Shown: piece after piece, positions 50,150 through 57,953 of the stretch
Position numbering within the stretch: position 1 is the stretch's first letter
Layout: every line of letters begins with the position of its first letter
From: Ascidiaceihabitans sp029251465
GTDB lineage: Bacteria; Pseudomonadota; Alphaproteobacteria; Rhodobacterales; Rhodobacteraceae
Assembly: GCF_042932805.1 (NCBI RefSeq)
Contig: NZ_CP170633.1
Span: 1,550,001 to 1,614,000 of the forward strand
Reading direction: 5' to 3'
Length of the DNA: 64,000 bases
Made by a program: the position numbers and the translations under genes
The notes under the pieces: generated by a model
What the model was told of the DNA's origin: nothing
Seen by the model: only the letters and a program-made list of their open reading frames with translations
Database searches by the model: none

Positions 50150-50231
50150 AGAGGCTCCAGTCTGTCTTTTGGGTCGCGCAAGGTCACCGGAAAACCGGCT
50201 TCCACTGTTCGGCTTGCGCTTTGGAGCCTCT
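50150..50231 (-). promoter_or_regulatory. Nested hairpin covering the HIT ribosome-binding site
   Basis: Outer perfect 10-bp repeat AGAGGCTCCA (50150-50159) and TGGAGCCTCT (50222-50231). Inside it GCGCAAG (50176-50182) with CTTGCGC (50213-50219), and innermost CCGG-AAAA-CCGG (50187-50199). In the minus-strand RNA the outer 3' arm contains GGAG at the right distance from the HIT start codon. It could end the acuI transcript or gate translation of HIT. Confidence 0.55.
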
Positions 50232-50241
50232 CATAAACCGC

Positions 50242-51228
50242 TTAGGCGTTCACGTCGACAACAACGCGCCCCTTTACCTGACCATTCAGGATGTCCGCGC
50301 CCAGTTTTGGCAGATCAGACATGGTCGCAGGCACAACCATCGCCTCAAGCTTGTCCATCGGCAAATCTTTGGCGATCCGTTCCCATGCGCGCAGACGGTT
50401 TTCATAGGGTTGCATGACGCTGTCGATCCCCAGCAAGTTCACGCCGCGCAGCAGGAATGGAATGACAGTGGCGGGCAGACCCGCGCCGCCAGCCAAACCA
50501 ACCGAAGCCACGGACGCGCCGTACTGCATTTGACCCAACACGCGCGCCAGCATTTCGCCACCAACCGCATCGATGCAACCGCCCCAGGTTTCGGCCTCCA
50601 TCGGGCGTTTGATGGTCTCGTTCAATTCCTCGCGCGCAACGATTTGGGTCGCGCCAAGGGATTTCAGGTAGTCACCCGTTTCCGGGCGCCCCGTGACGCC
50701 TGCGACTTGGTGGCCAAGTGCTGCCAAAATCGCAACCGCAACAGACCCGACGCCGCCCGCAGCGCCAGTGACCAAAACAGGACCGTCTTTGATCCCGTGA
50801 TCTTCCAGCGCCATGACCGACAGCATTGACGTGAAACCAGCGGTGCCGACGGCCATCGCTTGGCGTGTGTCCAAACCTGCGGGCAGCGGCACCAACCAGT
50901 CGGCTTTGACGCGTGCCTTTTGCGCGTAACCACCCCAGTGAACTTCGCCAACGCGCCAGCCGGTCAGCACAACTTTGTCGCCTGCTGTGTAACGTGCATC
51001 GTCCGAAGATTCGACCGTTCCCGCAAAATCGATACCACCAACATGCGGGTAGTTGCGCACCAAACCGCCGCCTTTGGGGCTGAGGCATAGACCGTCTTTG
51101 TAGTTCACCGTGGTGTATTCCACGTTCACAACCACATCGCCGGCAGGCAAATCATCAACGCTCAGCTGTTGCATCGCTGCGGTTGCTTTGCCGTCTTCGC
51201 CTTGGGTCAAAACCAGTGCATCAAACAT
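50242..51228 (-). CDS. acuI: Acryloyl-CoA reductase AcuI (NADPH)
   Basis: A 328-residue zinc-free MDR-family reductase. The coenzyme site is TGAAGGVG (154-161), with GGIDFAGTV and MAVGTAGFTSMLSV as AcuI/YhdH landmarks. AcuI reduces acryloyl-CoA, a toxic intermediate of DMSP breakdown, to propionyl-CoA. Start 51228 has GGAGA five bases upstream; METI adds four codons. It follows dmdA in the same direction, as in Ruegeria pomeroyi. Confidence 0.9.
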   Translation of the reverse strand: MFDALVLTQGEDGKATAAMQQLSVDDLPAGDVVVNVEYTTVNYKDGLCLSPKGGGLVRNYPHVGGIDFAGTVESSDDARYTAGDKVVLTGWRVGEVHWGGYAQKARVKADWLVPLPAGLDTRQAMAVGTAGFTSMLSVMALEDHGIKDGPVLVTGAAGGVGSVAVAILAALGHQVAGVTGRPETGDYLKSLGATQIVAREELNETIKRPMEAETWGGCIDAVGGEMLARVLGQMQYGASVASVGLAGGAGLPATVIPFLLRGVNLLGIDSVMQPYENRLRAWERIAKDLPMDKLEAMVVPATMSDLPKLGADILNGQVKGRVVVDVNA

Positions 51229-51302
51229 AATAGTCTCCATTTCGGGGTTGCCCCCAGTTACATCAAGAAACGGCCCTAAGCATTTGGACCATTTCGTTTA
51301 TT

Positions 51303-52406
51303 TCAAATCCAGAACTTGTCCTGCACAACCGCAGGGCGCATGCCGTCGGGCGTTTCGACCTCGATTTTGGTGCCCGCATCCCAGTGGGTCATACGCACCA
51401 TGCCGATCGCGACGTTGGTTTGGAAATCGGGCGACCACGCAGCCGAGGTGATTTGCCCCACCCGCTTGCCACCGGCGCGCAATGGCCAAACGCGATCGCA
51501 GCCCTGCACAGCGTCACCGCCAATCGAAATGGGCGCGACCATCTGCACAGGTCCTTCTTTGGCCACGCGCAACAACGCGTCACGACCGATACATCCAATC
51601 GCGGTTTGCGTGTCACAGAACCGGCCCAAGCCACATTCGTGCGGTGTGTTGTCGTCGGTCATGTCGTTGCCATAAGACAGCAAGCCGCCTTCGATCCGCT
51701 CGATCCCGTTGGGGCATCCGGCGCGCACATCGAGGTCTTCACCGGCTGCAAACAATGCGTTCCACAAAGGCATGCCGATTTCGCTGTTTTCAACGTAAAT
51801 CTCAAATCCACCCTGTTTGGAATAGCCAGAGCGGGCAACCGCCAAATCCTGCCCCATGAATTCAAACATATCAAAGCGGAAAAACCGGATGTCGCGGACA
51901 CGGTCGCCAAAGACGCGCGCCATCAGCTCGTCTGCTTTGGGGCCTTGGATCGCAAGCGGGCTGATGTCCGGTTCGTCCACCAAAACATCCAAACGATAGC
52001 CGTTGGCGATGCCTTTGACCCACAACAACAAATCGCTGTCGGCAATCGAAATCCACCAACGATCCTCGGACAGTTTCACCGCCACCGGATCGTTGAGCAT
52101 GCCGCCGGTTTCATCAACGATTGGAACGTAATAGCATTGCCCCGGCAGCATCCTGCGCAGATCGCGCGGTGTCAGCATTTGCATCAGCCGCGTGGCGTCA
52201 GGGCCGCGCAATTCGACCTGCCGCTCGGCCGCCACATCCCAAACCTGCACGGCAGATTTTAGATGATGATAATCGGCCTGCACGCTTTCAAAAACCGTGG
52301 GCAACAGCATGCGGTTGTAGACAGTGTAGGCTTTGACGCCCGCCGCTTCGACACCATCAGAAAAGGGTGTGCGGCGCAAACGGCGTGAAGGAGAGATGAG
52401 TGTCAT
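51303..52406 (-). CDS. dmdA: DMSP demethylase DmdA
   Basis: Transfers a methyl group from dimethylsulfoniopropionate to tetrahydrofolate, the first step of the demethylation route. The 367-residue protein is a GcvT-family member very similar along its length to R. pomeroyi DmdA as I recall it: SRRLRRTPFS.GVEAAGVK at the start, VYNRMLLPTVF, MLTPRDLRRMLPGQCYYVP, ARSGYSKQGGFEIYVE and VETPDGMRP at the end. AcuI is next to it. Together they mark a DMSP-using marine lifestyle. Confidence 0.93.
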   Translation of the reverse strand: MTLISPSRRLRRTPFSDGVEAAGVKAYTVYNRMLLPTVFESVQADYHHLKSAVQVWDVAAERQVELRGPDATRLMQMLTPRDLRRMLPGQCYYVPIVDETGGMLNDPVAVKLSEDRWWISIADSDLLLWVKGIANGYRLDVLVDEPDISPLAIQGPKADELMARVFGDRVRDIRFFRFDMFEFMGQDLAVARSGYSKQGGFEIYVENSEIGMPLWNALFAAGEDLDVRAGCPNGIERIEGGLLSYGNDMTDDNTPHECGLGRFCDTQTAIGCIGRDALLRVAKEGPVQMVAPISIGGDAVQGCDRVWPLRAGGKRVGQITSAAWSPDFQTNVAIGMVRMTHWDAGTKIEVETPDGMRPAVVQDKFWI

Positions 52407-52420
52407 GATCGAAAACTCGG

Positions 52421-52930
52421 TTATTGGAGAGGTGGCATATAGATCAAATCACTGACGGGGGCGTCTTGGCCTGCTGCTGTCAGCATGGCGTGGACTTGTC
52501 CGCGGTGATGGGTCTGGTGGTTGAAAAAACCGATGACGCAAGACGCCATGGGTTTGGTCATTTCGCGATCCTGCGCGCGGTTGTGCATGGTCAGATCTCC
52601 GATCAGATCAACGGCTTTCAGACGTTCAGCCCAAAGGGTGATCCGCCCATCCGTGCGAAAGCGTTGCGCGCTCCATTCGGCAAGCGTCGGATACAATGTC
52701 AAACTGTGCGGCATTGCGGCTTCGGCTGCGAGTACGCTGGGATCAAACCGGTTGAGCCAGAGCGTATCACCCCACAAAAGATGGTTTAGCGTGCCAAAAA
52801 TAGATCCAAAGAACGCACCGCGCTCTTTGGTCAGGTCGTCAAACGTCATTGCATTAAGAATGGGCAACAACTGATTGTTTTGCCACGCATTATATTGCGC
52901 CATGGCGCGTACGTAGGCAGGATCTATCAA
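52421..52930 (-). CDS. DinB family protein
   Basis: A 169-residue four-helix-bundle protein with three metal-ligand histidines: His50 in LNHLLWGD and two in FFNHQTHHRGQVHAML. DinB-like proteins include thiol transferases (bacillithiol and mycothiol S-transferases). A TTG start at 52930 (IDPAYVRAMAQYNAWQ) is proposed, since it overlaps the previous stop (TTGA) and fits family N-termini; the frame is open to 52960. It is the last member of the DUF2182-DUF1326 unit, 14 bp before dmdA. Confidence 0.8.
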   Translation of the reverse strand: MIDPAYVRAMAQYNAWQNNQLLPILNAMTFDDLTKERGAFFGSIFGTLNHLLWGDTLWLNRFDPSVLAAEAAMPHSLTLYPTLAEWSAQRFRTDGRITLWAERLKAVDLIGDLTMHNRAQDREMTKPMASCVIGFFNHQTHHRGQVHAMLTAAGQDAPVSDLIYMPPLQ

Positions 52931-53634
52931 GGCTTTGGACCTTTCCAGTCGATCGGGCAAATCTCGGCTGACATGCCGTCAAAATCCCAAACGCGACCGT
53001 AATCGCGCACCTTGGATTTCAGGCCCTTGGCCGCAATAATATCCGGCCCCATCCAGTATTTGGAATTGGACACCATCACCGGATGCGCTTTGTCCTTGCC
53101 GGTGATCATCTCGATCTCGCCCTGGATTTTGCGGCCAATCATGATGGAACGTTTGTTCCCTTCACGCACGATTTCAACGGGTGCGCGTTCGGCCCCGATG
53201 ATCTCGGACACCAGCATCGTGAACAAGCCGGTTGTGCCGCCTGCCGCACCGCTAAAGATTTGCAAAATGCCGTTGTAGGCTTTGCCCGAGGCGCGCTCAT
53301 CAACGTAGGCGGCGACCTTCCAGTTGCCCTCGCCCATGCGGCCCGGAATGTCGACCAACAGACCAACGTTCAGGCCTGACAGGTCTTCGCCCTCGTAGTG
53401 GCCCTCATCGATCGCAATCGCCATCCACGCGTGGCAGTGGCCCTCGGTAGGAGGATGCGCGCCAAGGCTAACAACGCAAGGGCAGAACATTGTGCACGAG
53501 CAGTTCAAGAACAATTCGCCCTTGATCGACCATTCTGTCGGCGTCATTTGACGACGCCCCGGATTTGGCATCCGGCTGTCGATCCGCTGCGAAATCGGCA
53601 GCTTGTCTGAGTCTTTTTTCCGTGTCACAGCCAT
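52927..53634 (-). CDS. DUF1326 domain-containing protein
   Basis: A 235-residue protein. The family core begins near residue 31 with WSIKGELFLNCSCTMFCPCVV and has a dense Cys cluster (45, 47, 51, 53) plus His66, Cys67 and His68, suited to metal binding. GGAG lies eight bases before the ATG at 53634; the alternative start is 53547 (MTPTEWS). It always seems to go with DUF2182 membrane proteins, as here, 3 bp after that gene. Function unknown; a copper or other soft-metal role is a guess from the Cys and the partner's Met content. Confidence 0.8.
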   Translation of the reverse strand: MAVTRKKDSDKLPISQRIDSRMPNPGRRQMTPTEWSIKGELFLNCSCTMFCPCVVSLGAHPPTEGHCHAWMAIAIDEGHYEGEDLSGLNVGLLVDIPGRMGEGNWKVAAYVDERASGKAYNGILQIFSGAAGGTTGLFTMLVSEIIGAERAPVEIVREGNKRSIMIGRKIQGEIEMITGKDKAHPVMVSNSKYWMGPDIIAAKGLKSKVRDYGRVWDFDGMSAEICPIDWKGPKP

Positions 53635-53637
53635 GCT

Positions 53638-54438
53638 TCAAGCTCCAGTGATAAGGGGGGATGCGATGACGGCCAGACCGGCCAAAATCAGCGCAAACCC
53701 CATTGGTTTTGTAATAACATGCCCGATTTGGGGCAATTTCTCTAGCACCATGAACAGGGTTGCGGCCCCCATCCAAAGCAGGCTCATGACGCCGCCGACA
53801 AAGCCGAGCGCCATAAAGCCCCAGCAGCAGCCAACGCAAAACACGCCAAGGCCCAGACCCATGCGCAATCCGCCCAGTGTGCCGGTTTTCCAGTTGCCGA
53901 GGAAATACATCATCGGGGAATGGCAAACGCCGTGGCAAATTTCTTTGGCGCGCGTGAATTGGAATAGGCCAACTGCGATCAACAAAGCTGCCGTGACCCA
54001 GCGCGATTTGGCCATGCCCAGCATGTCGATCACACCGCCGTAAAGCAGCACGAGTTGCACGCCTGCGATTAACGCCGCAAAGGCGATCCACACGATAGCG
54101 TAGCCTGCGATCACGCCCAGCCACCCTGCCCGCGTGCCGTCTGCCGACACCATCAGGTCTTCGTAACTGCGCAGCGTTGGCACCATCGTCGGCAGCATCA
54201 TCGCCGCCATCATGATCGCCCACATCGCAAACAACGGGCCAAACCGCGCCATTGGCATACCTTGGGGCATATCCATCGGCATACGCGGATCCATCATCGC
54301 CATCTTTGCGGCCATCTCGCTGGGGCGACCAATCAGGTCCAGTCCCATCGACATGCTCATCATATACATCATCGCCCAGGCGGCGAGGATCAGGCCAAAA
54401 AAGCTAAGCCAAAGGGCCATGCGTGTGACGTGTGACAT
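53638..54438 (-). CDS. DUF2182 Met-rich integral membrane protein
   Basis: A 266-residue protein with about seven membrane helices. Residues 23-85 contain 21 methionines out of 63, in helices and in the intervening loop (MDPRMPMDMPQGMPMAR). A second potential ligand site is KEICHGVCHSPMMYF. DUF2182 is annotated only as a predicted metal-binding membrane protein. The gene leads the DUF2182-DUF1326-dinB unit and is divergent from the GntR regulator. Confidence 0.83.
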   Translation of the reverse strand: MSHVTRMALWLSFFGLILAAWAMMYMMSMSMGLDLIGRPSEMAAKMAMMDPRMPMDMPQGMPMARFGPLFAMWAIMMAAMMLPTMVPTLRSYEDLMVSADGTRAGWLGVIAGYAIVWIAFAALIAGVQLVLLYGGVIDMLGMAKSRWVTAALLIAVGLFQFTRAKEICHGVCHSPMMYFLGNWKTGTLGGLRMGLGLGVFCVGCCWGFMALGFVGGVMSLLWMGAATLFMVLEKLPQIGHVITKPMGFALILAGLAVIASPLITGA

Positions 54439-54484
54439 GGTTCGGCCTTTCCAAACTTGGCTGCGAATCTAGCGTTGCAAATCA

Positions 54485-54528
54485 AATGCCAGACATTTAG
54501 ATTTCTGACAAACATTAAATGTAAGACA
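54485..54528. promoter_or_regulatory. Possible operator between DUF2182 and gntR
   Basis: AT-rich repeated elements: CAGACATT and AAGACAT in direct orientation, CATTTA (54494-54499) with TAAATG (54516-54521) inverted, and CAGA with TCTG. They lie just before the gntR start in a 91-bp divergent region, a usual place for autoregulation by FCD-type regulators. Confidence 0.35.
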
Positions 54529-54529
54529 T

Positions 54530-55261
54530 ATGAAAATTGATCCTTCCAGCAGCGCCGACCTTTCGGCCCAAATCGCCAAAGCCATCCGCGATTCCATCAT
54601 CAGCGGGGCGTTGATTGTTGATCAGCGCCTGCCCTCCGAGGCGGAATTGGCGGACCAGTTCGAAGTATCGCGCCCGACGGTGCGCGAGGCGCTGAAACGG
54701 CTGGCCGCGCAATCCCTGATCCGCACGCAACGCGGGGCCACGGGTGGTGCATTTGTCAACAAGCTTAGCTTTGAAGAAGCGTATCCGCAGCAAATCACCA
54801 CTTCGACGCTACTGTTGTCCATGAACGCCGTCAGTTTCGAGACTGCCTGCGAGGCGCGCTACGCCCTGGAGCGATCCTGCGCACCCCTGTCTGCACAACG
54901 CCGTAGCGCCGATCATTTGGCCACAATGCGCGCCGAAATCCACCGCCAAGGGCAGCCGGGTCTGACGGACGAAGCGTTCTGCGCCTCAGACGTCGCATTC
55001 CACCGCGCACTGGTGGACGGTGCCGGCAATCCGGTGCTCAGCTACCAGTTGGCGGGTGCGGTCGAGGCGATGCAACCCTTGATGAACATGATCACGTTTT
55101 CCGCGCGCGATCGCGCCAGAATAATCGAATTACACACACAACTTGCTGACGCCCTCGAAGCACACGACGCCAGCGGTGCAGACACGACATTGGCAGAACT
55201 CGAACACTACACCACGAACCTCGCAAGATCCGTGATGGAAAAACGCCAGAAAACGACGTGA
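54530..55261 (+). CDS. GntR family transcriptional regulator, FCD (FadR) subfamily
   Basis: A 243-residue regulator. The winged helix covers residues 8-75 (AIRDSIISGALIVDQRLPSEAELADQFEVSRPTVREALKRL), and an FCD ligand-binding domain covers 95-235 with metal-site type residues in DVAFHRALVDGAGNPVL and IIELHTQLADAL. A GntR gene lies beside dmdA in R. pomeroyi. Here three genes separate it from dmdA, but all are read away from it in one direction, so it is a candidate regulator of that whole block. Confidence 0.87.
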   Translation: MKIDPSSSADLSAQIAKAIRDSIISGALIVDQRLPSEAELADQFEVSRPTVREALKRLAAQSLIRTQRGATGGAFVNKLSFEEAYPQQITTSTLLLSMNAVSFETACEARYALERSCAPLSAQRRSADHLATMRAEIHRQGQPGLTDEAFCASDVAFHRALVDGAGNPVLSYQLAGAVEAMQPLMNMITFSARDRARIIELHTQLADALEAHDASGADTTLAELEHYTTNLARSVMEKRQKTT

Positions 55262-55288
55262 TTTCAGGCGATAGTCAGGCCTGCCGCC

Positions 55289-55650
55289 CTATTCACATGA
55301 TCCCAAGACTTCGACGCTTGGTGCGTTTTCCTCATTACATGCGAACAACACGAGGTGCCAAAGGCCTGGCTTTTGTCTCGATGGATCGATCAAACCCTTG
55401 CCACCAAGCTCCAAAATTCGGTCGGTACATACCAAGAGCGCGGCCTGTCCCGTTGCGCCACTTGCTGTTGCCAAGGTGAAACCGCATCGTTCAAGTCAAT
55501 GTCACCGGCCTTACAAGCATCTTTGTCGCGCAAGTCAAATATTGGCCCGCCAACACCCTTAACTGCAATAACCTCTTGATGTGTAGACCTGTTTGTTTTG
55601 TGCACACCGATAGCAGCAGCCATACCCTCAAGCGTGGCACTAAGGCACAG
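55289..55650 (-). pseudogene. Possible decayed gene fragment
   Basis: In this 440-bp gap two overlapping frames on the minus strand give protein-like text that joins at a shift near 55480: first MAAAIGVHKTNRSTHQ, then VIAVKGVGGPIFDLRDKD and DIDLNDAV. The other frame continues FTLATASGATGQAALLV, CTDRILELGGKGLIDPS and WHLVLFACNEENAP. Such composition is unlike random antisense sequence. No family is recognised. It may be the remnant of a gene broken by a one-base deletion and further loss. Confidence 0.3.
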
Positions 55651-55703
55651 CGATCACCAAAGCCCCCCTTGCCTCTTCGCATTGCTCTGCTACCTAACAA
55701 AAC

Positions 55704-56054
55704 ATGACAGATATCATCAACATCATCGCAGCGCTGCTAACCATCGGCTTTGGCCTGTTCGGGTTCCTTGCACCGCGCTACACCGCGTCTGCCCTTGATC
55801 TGGAAACCACAAAATCCACAATGGGCCTCAGCGAAATGCGTGCCTCTGTAGGTGGCCTGTTTGTCATCTTGGGGCTGGCAGCCATCGCAATTAACCAACC
55901 TCTGGCGTATGCGATGATCGGCTTTGCCTTTGTCGGCGCCGCTATGGGTCGGGTTCTGTCGATCGTTCTGGATCACCCGCCGCTGCTCAAAGTTCTGGTG
56001 TTCGGCGGCATCGAAGCGGCCCTTGCGGCATGGCTGATCGGCGCTAACTTCTAG
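55704..56054 (+). CDS. DUF4345-like small membrane protein
   Basis: A 116-residue protein with four hydrophobic helices (about 5-25, 45-65, 68-88 and 95-113). GLFGFLAPRYTASALDL, MRASVGGLFVILG and GRVLSIVLD fit the DUF4345 family, whose role is unknown. It is monocistronic and lies just upstream of ssrA in the same direction. Confidence 0.72.
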   Translation: MTDIINIIAALLTIGFGLFGFLAPRYTASALDLETTKSTMGLSEMRASVGGLFVILGLAAIAINQPLAYAMIGFAFVGAAMGRVLSIVLDHPPLLKVLVFGGIEAALAAWLIGANF

Positions 56055-56095
56055 CCTACCGCGTTGTTGTGATCAAAAATACTCAAAACCACCAT

Positions 56096-56124
56096 TTGCA
56101 ACACGGCCACACCTCACCTATATA
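56096..56124 (+). promoter_or_regulatory. Promoter of ssrA
   Basis: TTGCAA (56096-56101), 17 bases, TATATA (56119-56124). This places the start of the tmRNA precursor near 56131. Confidence 0.65.
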
Positions 56125-56129
56125 GATGT

Positions 56130-56445
56130 TGTCCCTCGGGACTATGGGAATAAACGCGCTTGTAATAAACGGATTGGACCCGGGGGCGGTACCCGGCGAC
56201 TCCACCAAACATCCTTTATTTGGGGATCATGGGGTCGAAATAGGATCGACAAACGTCTAAAGAAGTTAGCTTTTTCTCGGCTGGGTGCCACCGTATCGGC
56301 CCAAAATGTACAATTGCAAATAACAATCGTGCTCCAATGGCGATGGCCGCGTAAGCGACCGGATCTATTGAAATCTAAGTCCTTACGTTTAGCGACCTAA
56401 GGCGGGGTTCGCAGGCACCTGGCAACAGAAGCCTGCACTTTCCAA
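56130..56445 (+). ncRNA. ssrA: Permuted two-piece tmRNA
   Basis: Alphaproteobacterial split tmRNA for rescue of stalled ribosomes. The acceptor piece comes first and ends with CGACTCC-A-CCA (56197-56207), with its T-arm pairing CCGGG/CCCGG. A spacer (56208-56230) is removed. The coding piece begins GGGGTCG at 56231, fully pairing with CGACTCC (7 bp, one G-U). The tag frame 56316-56354 encodes ANNNRAPMAMAA and stop; the Ala-Ala end is the degron for ClpXP and ClpAP. A GCAGGC/GCCTGC stem (56411-56436) closes the RNA. Ends are approximate. Confidence 0.92.
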
Positions 56446-56578
56446 AATCCTAACAATTCTTAACAAGCTTTCACATTTTTATGCGTGTCCGGAGCCAGAT
56501 AACGCGCATTTGGCGATACGCGTTCAGGTAGCATTAACGGATTTTGCGCTATGCATTGGTCAAAGAAGGACCAAGTTG

Positions 56579-57013
56579 ATGATGACGTCGGACAAACAAA
56601 CCCTGTTGAAAAACTGGTATCAAGAGGTGTGGGTCGACGCCAATCTAGACGCCATTTCAAAATACATGGCCCCGAATGGCAAAGCCGTTGGTATTTTCCC
56701 TGATTTGGTCGTGCCGCCAGATGACATGCGTGACCTGATCAGCTTGGTCCGTCCGATCTTGGATAAAATGTCATTTGAATTCCGCCTGTTTATTGAACAG
56801 GACGATTGGCTGTCAGCGATTGTTGATGCCCACTGTACCTGCGCGCACAGGGGCAAACCGGTAAATGTGATCTCGCACGTTGCTGTCCGCATCGAGGACA
56901 ACAAGATCGCGGAAATGTACAACAGCTTTGATTCCCTCTCATTCTTTGAACAGCTGGGGCAACTGCCACCGGATTCGCTTGCGCTCATGTTGTCAGGTAC
57001 CAAAATCGGTTGA
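56579..57013 (+). CDS. SnoaL-like / NTF2-fold protein
   Basis: A 144-residue protein of the polyketide-cyclase-like SnoaL group by pattern: LLKNWYQEVWVDANLDAISKYMAP at the start, then DMRDLISLVRPILDKMSFEFRLFIEQDDWLSAIVDAHCTCAHRGKPV, and HVAVRIEDNKIAEMYNSFDSLSFFEQLG. Such small cone-shaped folds bind or rearrange varied ligands; the function here is unknown. The ATG at 56579 has AAGGA eight bases upstream, so the longer frame from 56510 is rejected. Confidence 0.72.
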   Translation: MMTSDKQTLLKNWYQEVWVDANLDAISKYMAPNGKAVGIFPDLVVPPDDMRDLISLVRPILDKMSFEFRLFIEQDDWLSAIVDAHCTCAHRGKPVNVISHVAVRIEDNKIAEMYNSFDSLSFFEQLGQLPPDSLALMLSGTKIG

Positions 57014-57137
57014 TCAGATCAGCAATTGACGCCGCCCCACCTGATTGACTATCAGTTGAATCATGGGGTTCTCACTGCGAACGCCCCGTGAGGCGCCAGC
57101 CAGAAGTTCGCGTGTTTCCAAACAAAGGATGCATGCT

Positions 57138-57953
57138 ATGGCTGCCCCAAACGAAATCTCCCCTCAACAATTGTTACGCCTGATCGGCACACCGAATGCG
57201 CCGATGATCATCGATATCTCAATCGATCCGGATTTTGCGGACGATCCGTTCATGATCCCTGCTGCGTTTCGTCACCCCCACACCGACATTGCCGGTCTGG
57301 TCGCGCTGTTGGGTGGTCGCCCTGCGGTTGTCACCTGCCAGCAAGGCATCAAGCTAAGCCAAGGCTTGGTCGCGCGGTTGCGCAACGATGGGCACAAGGC
57401 CGAATACCTGAGCGGTGGCAATTACGGCTGGCGAAATCTGGATGGTGCGCCGCGCGTTCCGGCCGCGGCACTGCCTGCCCCCGTGGATGGGCACACGCTT
57501 TGGGTGACGCGGCACCGGCCAAAGATCGACCGCATCGCTTGCCCTTGGTTGATCCGCCGTTTTGTCGATCCCGGCGCGCGTTTTCTGTTCGTGTCCCCTG
57601 CTGAAGTCATGGGCGTCGCGGATCGCTACAGCGCCACGCCGTTTGATGTTGAGGACGTGTTCTGGAGCCACCGCGACGAGAAATGCACCTTTGACACCAT
57701 GCTGGATGAATTCGGATTGCGCACAGCAGCGCTCGACAAACTTTCGACTGTGATCCGCGCCGCCGACACGAACGCACACGACCTCGCGCCCGAGGCCGCC
57801 GGTTTGCTGGCTTTATCCGTTGGTTTGTCGCGCCAATTTCGCGATGATCATGACCAGCTAGACGCCGGAATGGCGATGTACGACGCCTTGTATCGTTGGG
57901 CGCGTGACGGCGCTGGTGAACGCCACGATTGGCCCGCAGGGCGCGGCAAATGA
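57138..57953 (+). CDS. Chromate resistance protein ChrB-like with rhodanese domain
   Basis: A 271-residue protein. Residues 5-110 are rhodanese-like with candidate active-site Cys67 (VVTCQQGIKLSQG). Residues 125-270 are the ChrB domain (WVTRHRPKIDRIACPWLIRRFVDPGARFLFV, DEKCTFDTMLDEFGL). ChrB proteins regulate or assist chromate efflux by ChrA. AAAGGA lies 8 bases before the ATG at 57138. The stop overlaps the ATG of chrA (ATGA). Confidence 0.85.
   Translation: MAAPNEISPQQLLRLIGTPNAPMIIDISIDPDFADDPFMIPAAFRHPHTDIAGLVALLGGRPAVVTCQQGIKLSQGLVARLRNDGHKAEYLSGGNYGWRNLDGAPRVPAAALPAPVDGHTLWVTRHRPKIDRIACPWLIRRFVDPGARFLFVSPAEVMGVADRYSATPFDVEDVFWSHRDEKCTFDTMLDEFGLRTAALDKLSTVIRAADTNAHDLAPEAAGLLALSVGLSRQFRDDHDQLDAGMAMYDALYRWARDGAGERHDWPAGRGK

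Noticed and set aside
56171..56207. T-loop of the tmRNA acceptor piece lacking TTC, suggesting a pseudogene
   Set aside because: The acceptor stem pairs perfectly with the coding piece, the tag frame is intact and the promoter is good; split alphaproteobacterial tmRNAs are known to vary in this loop.
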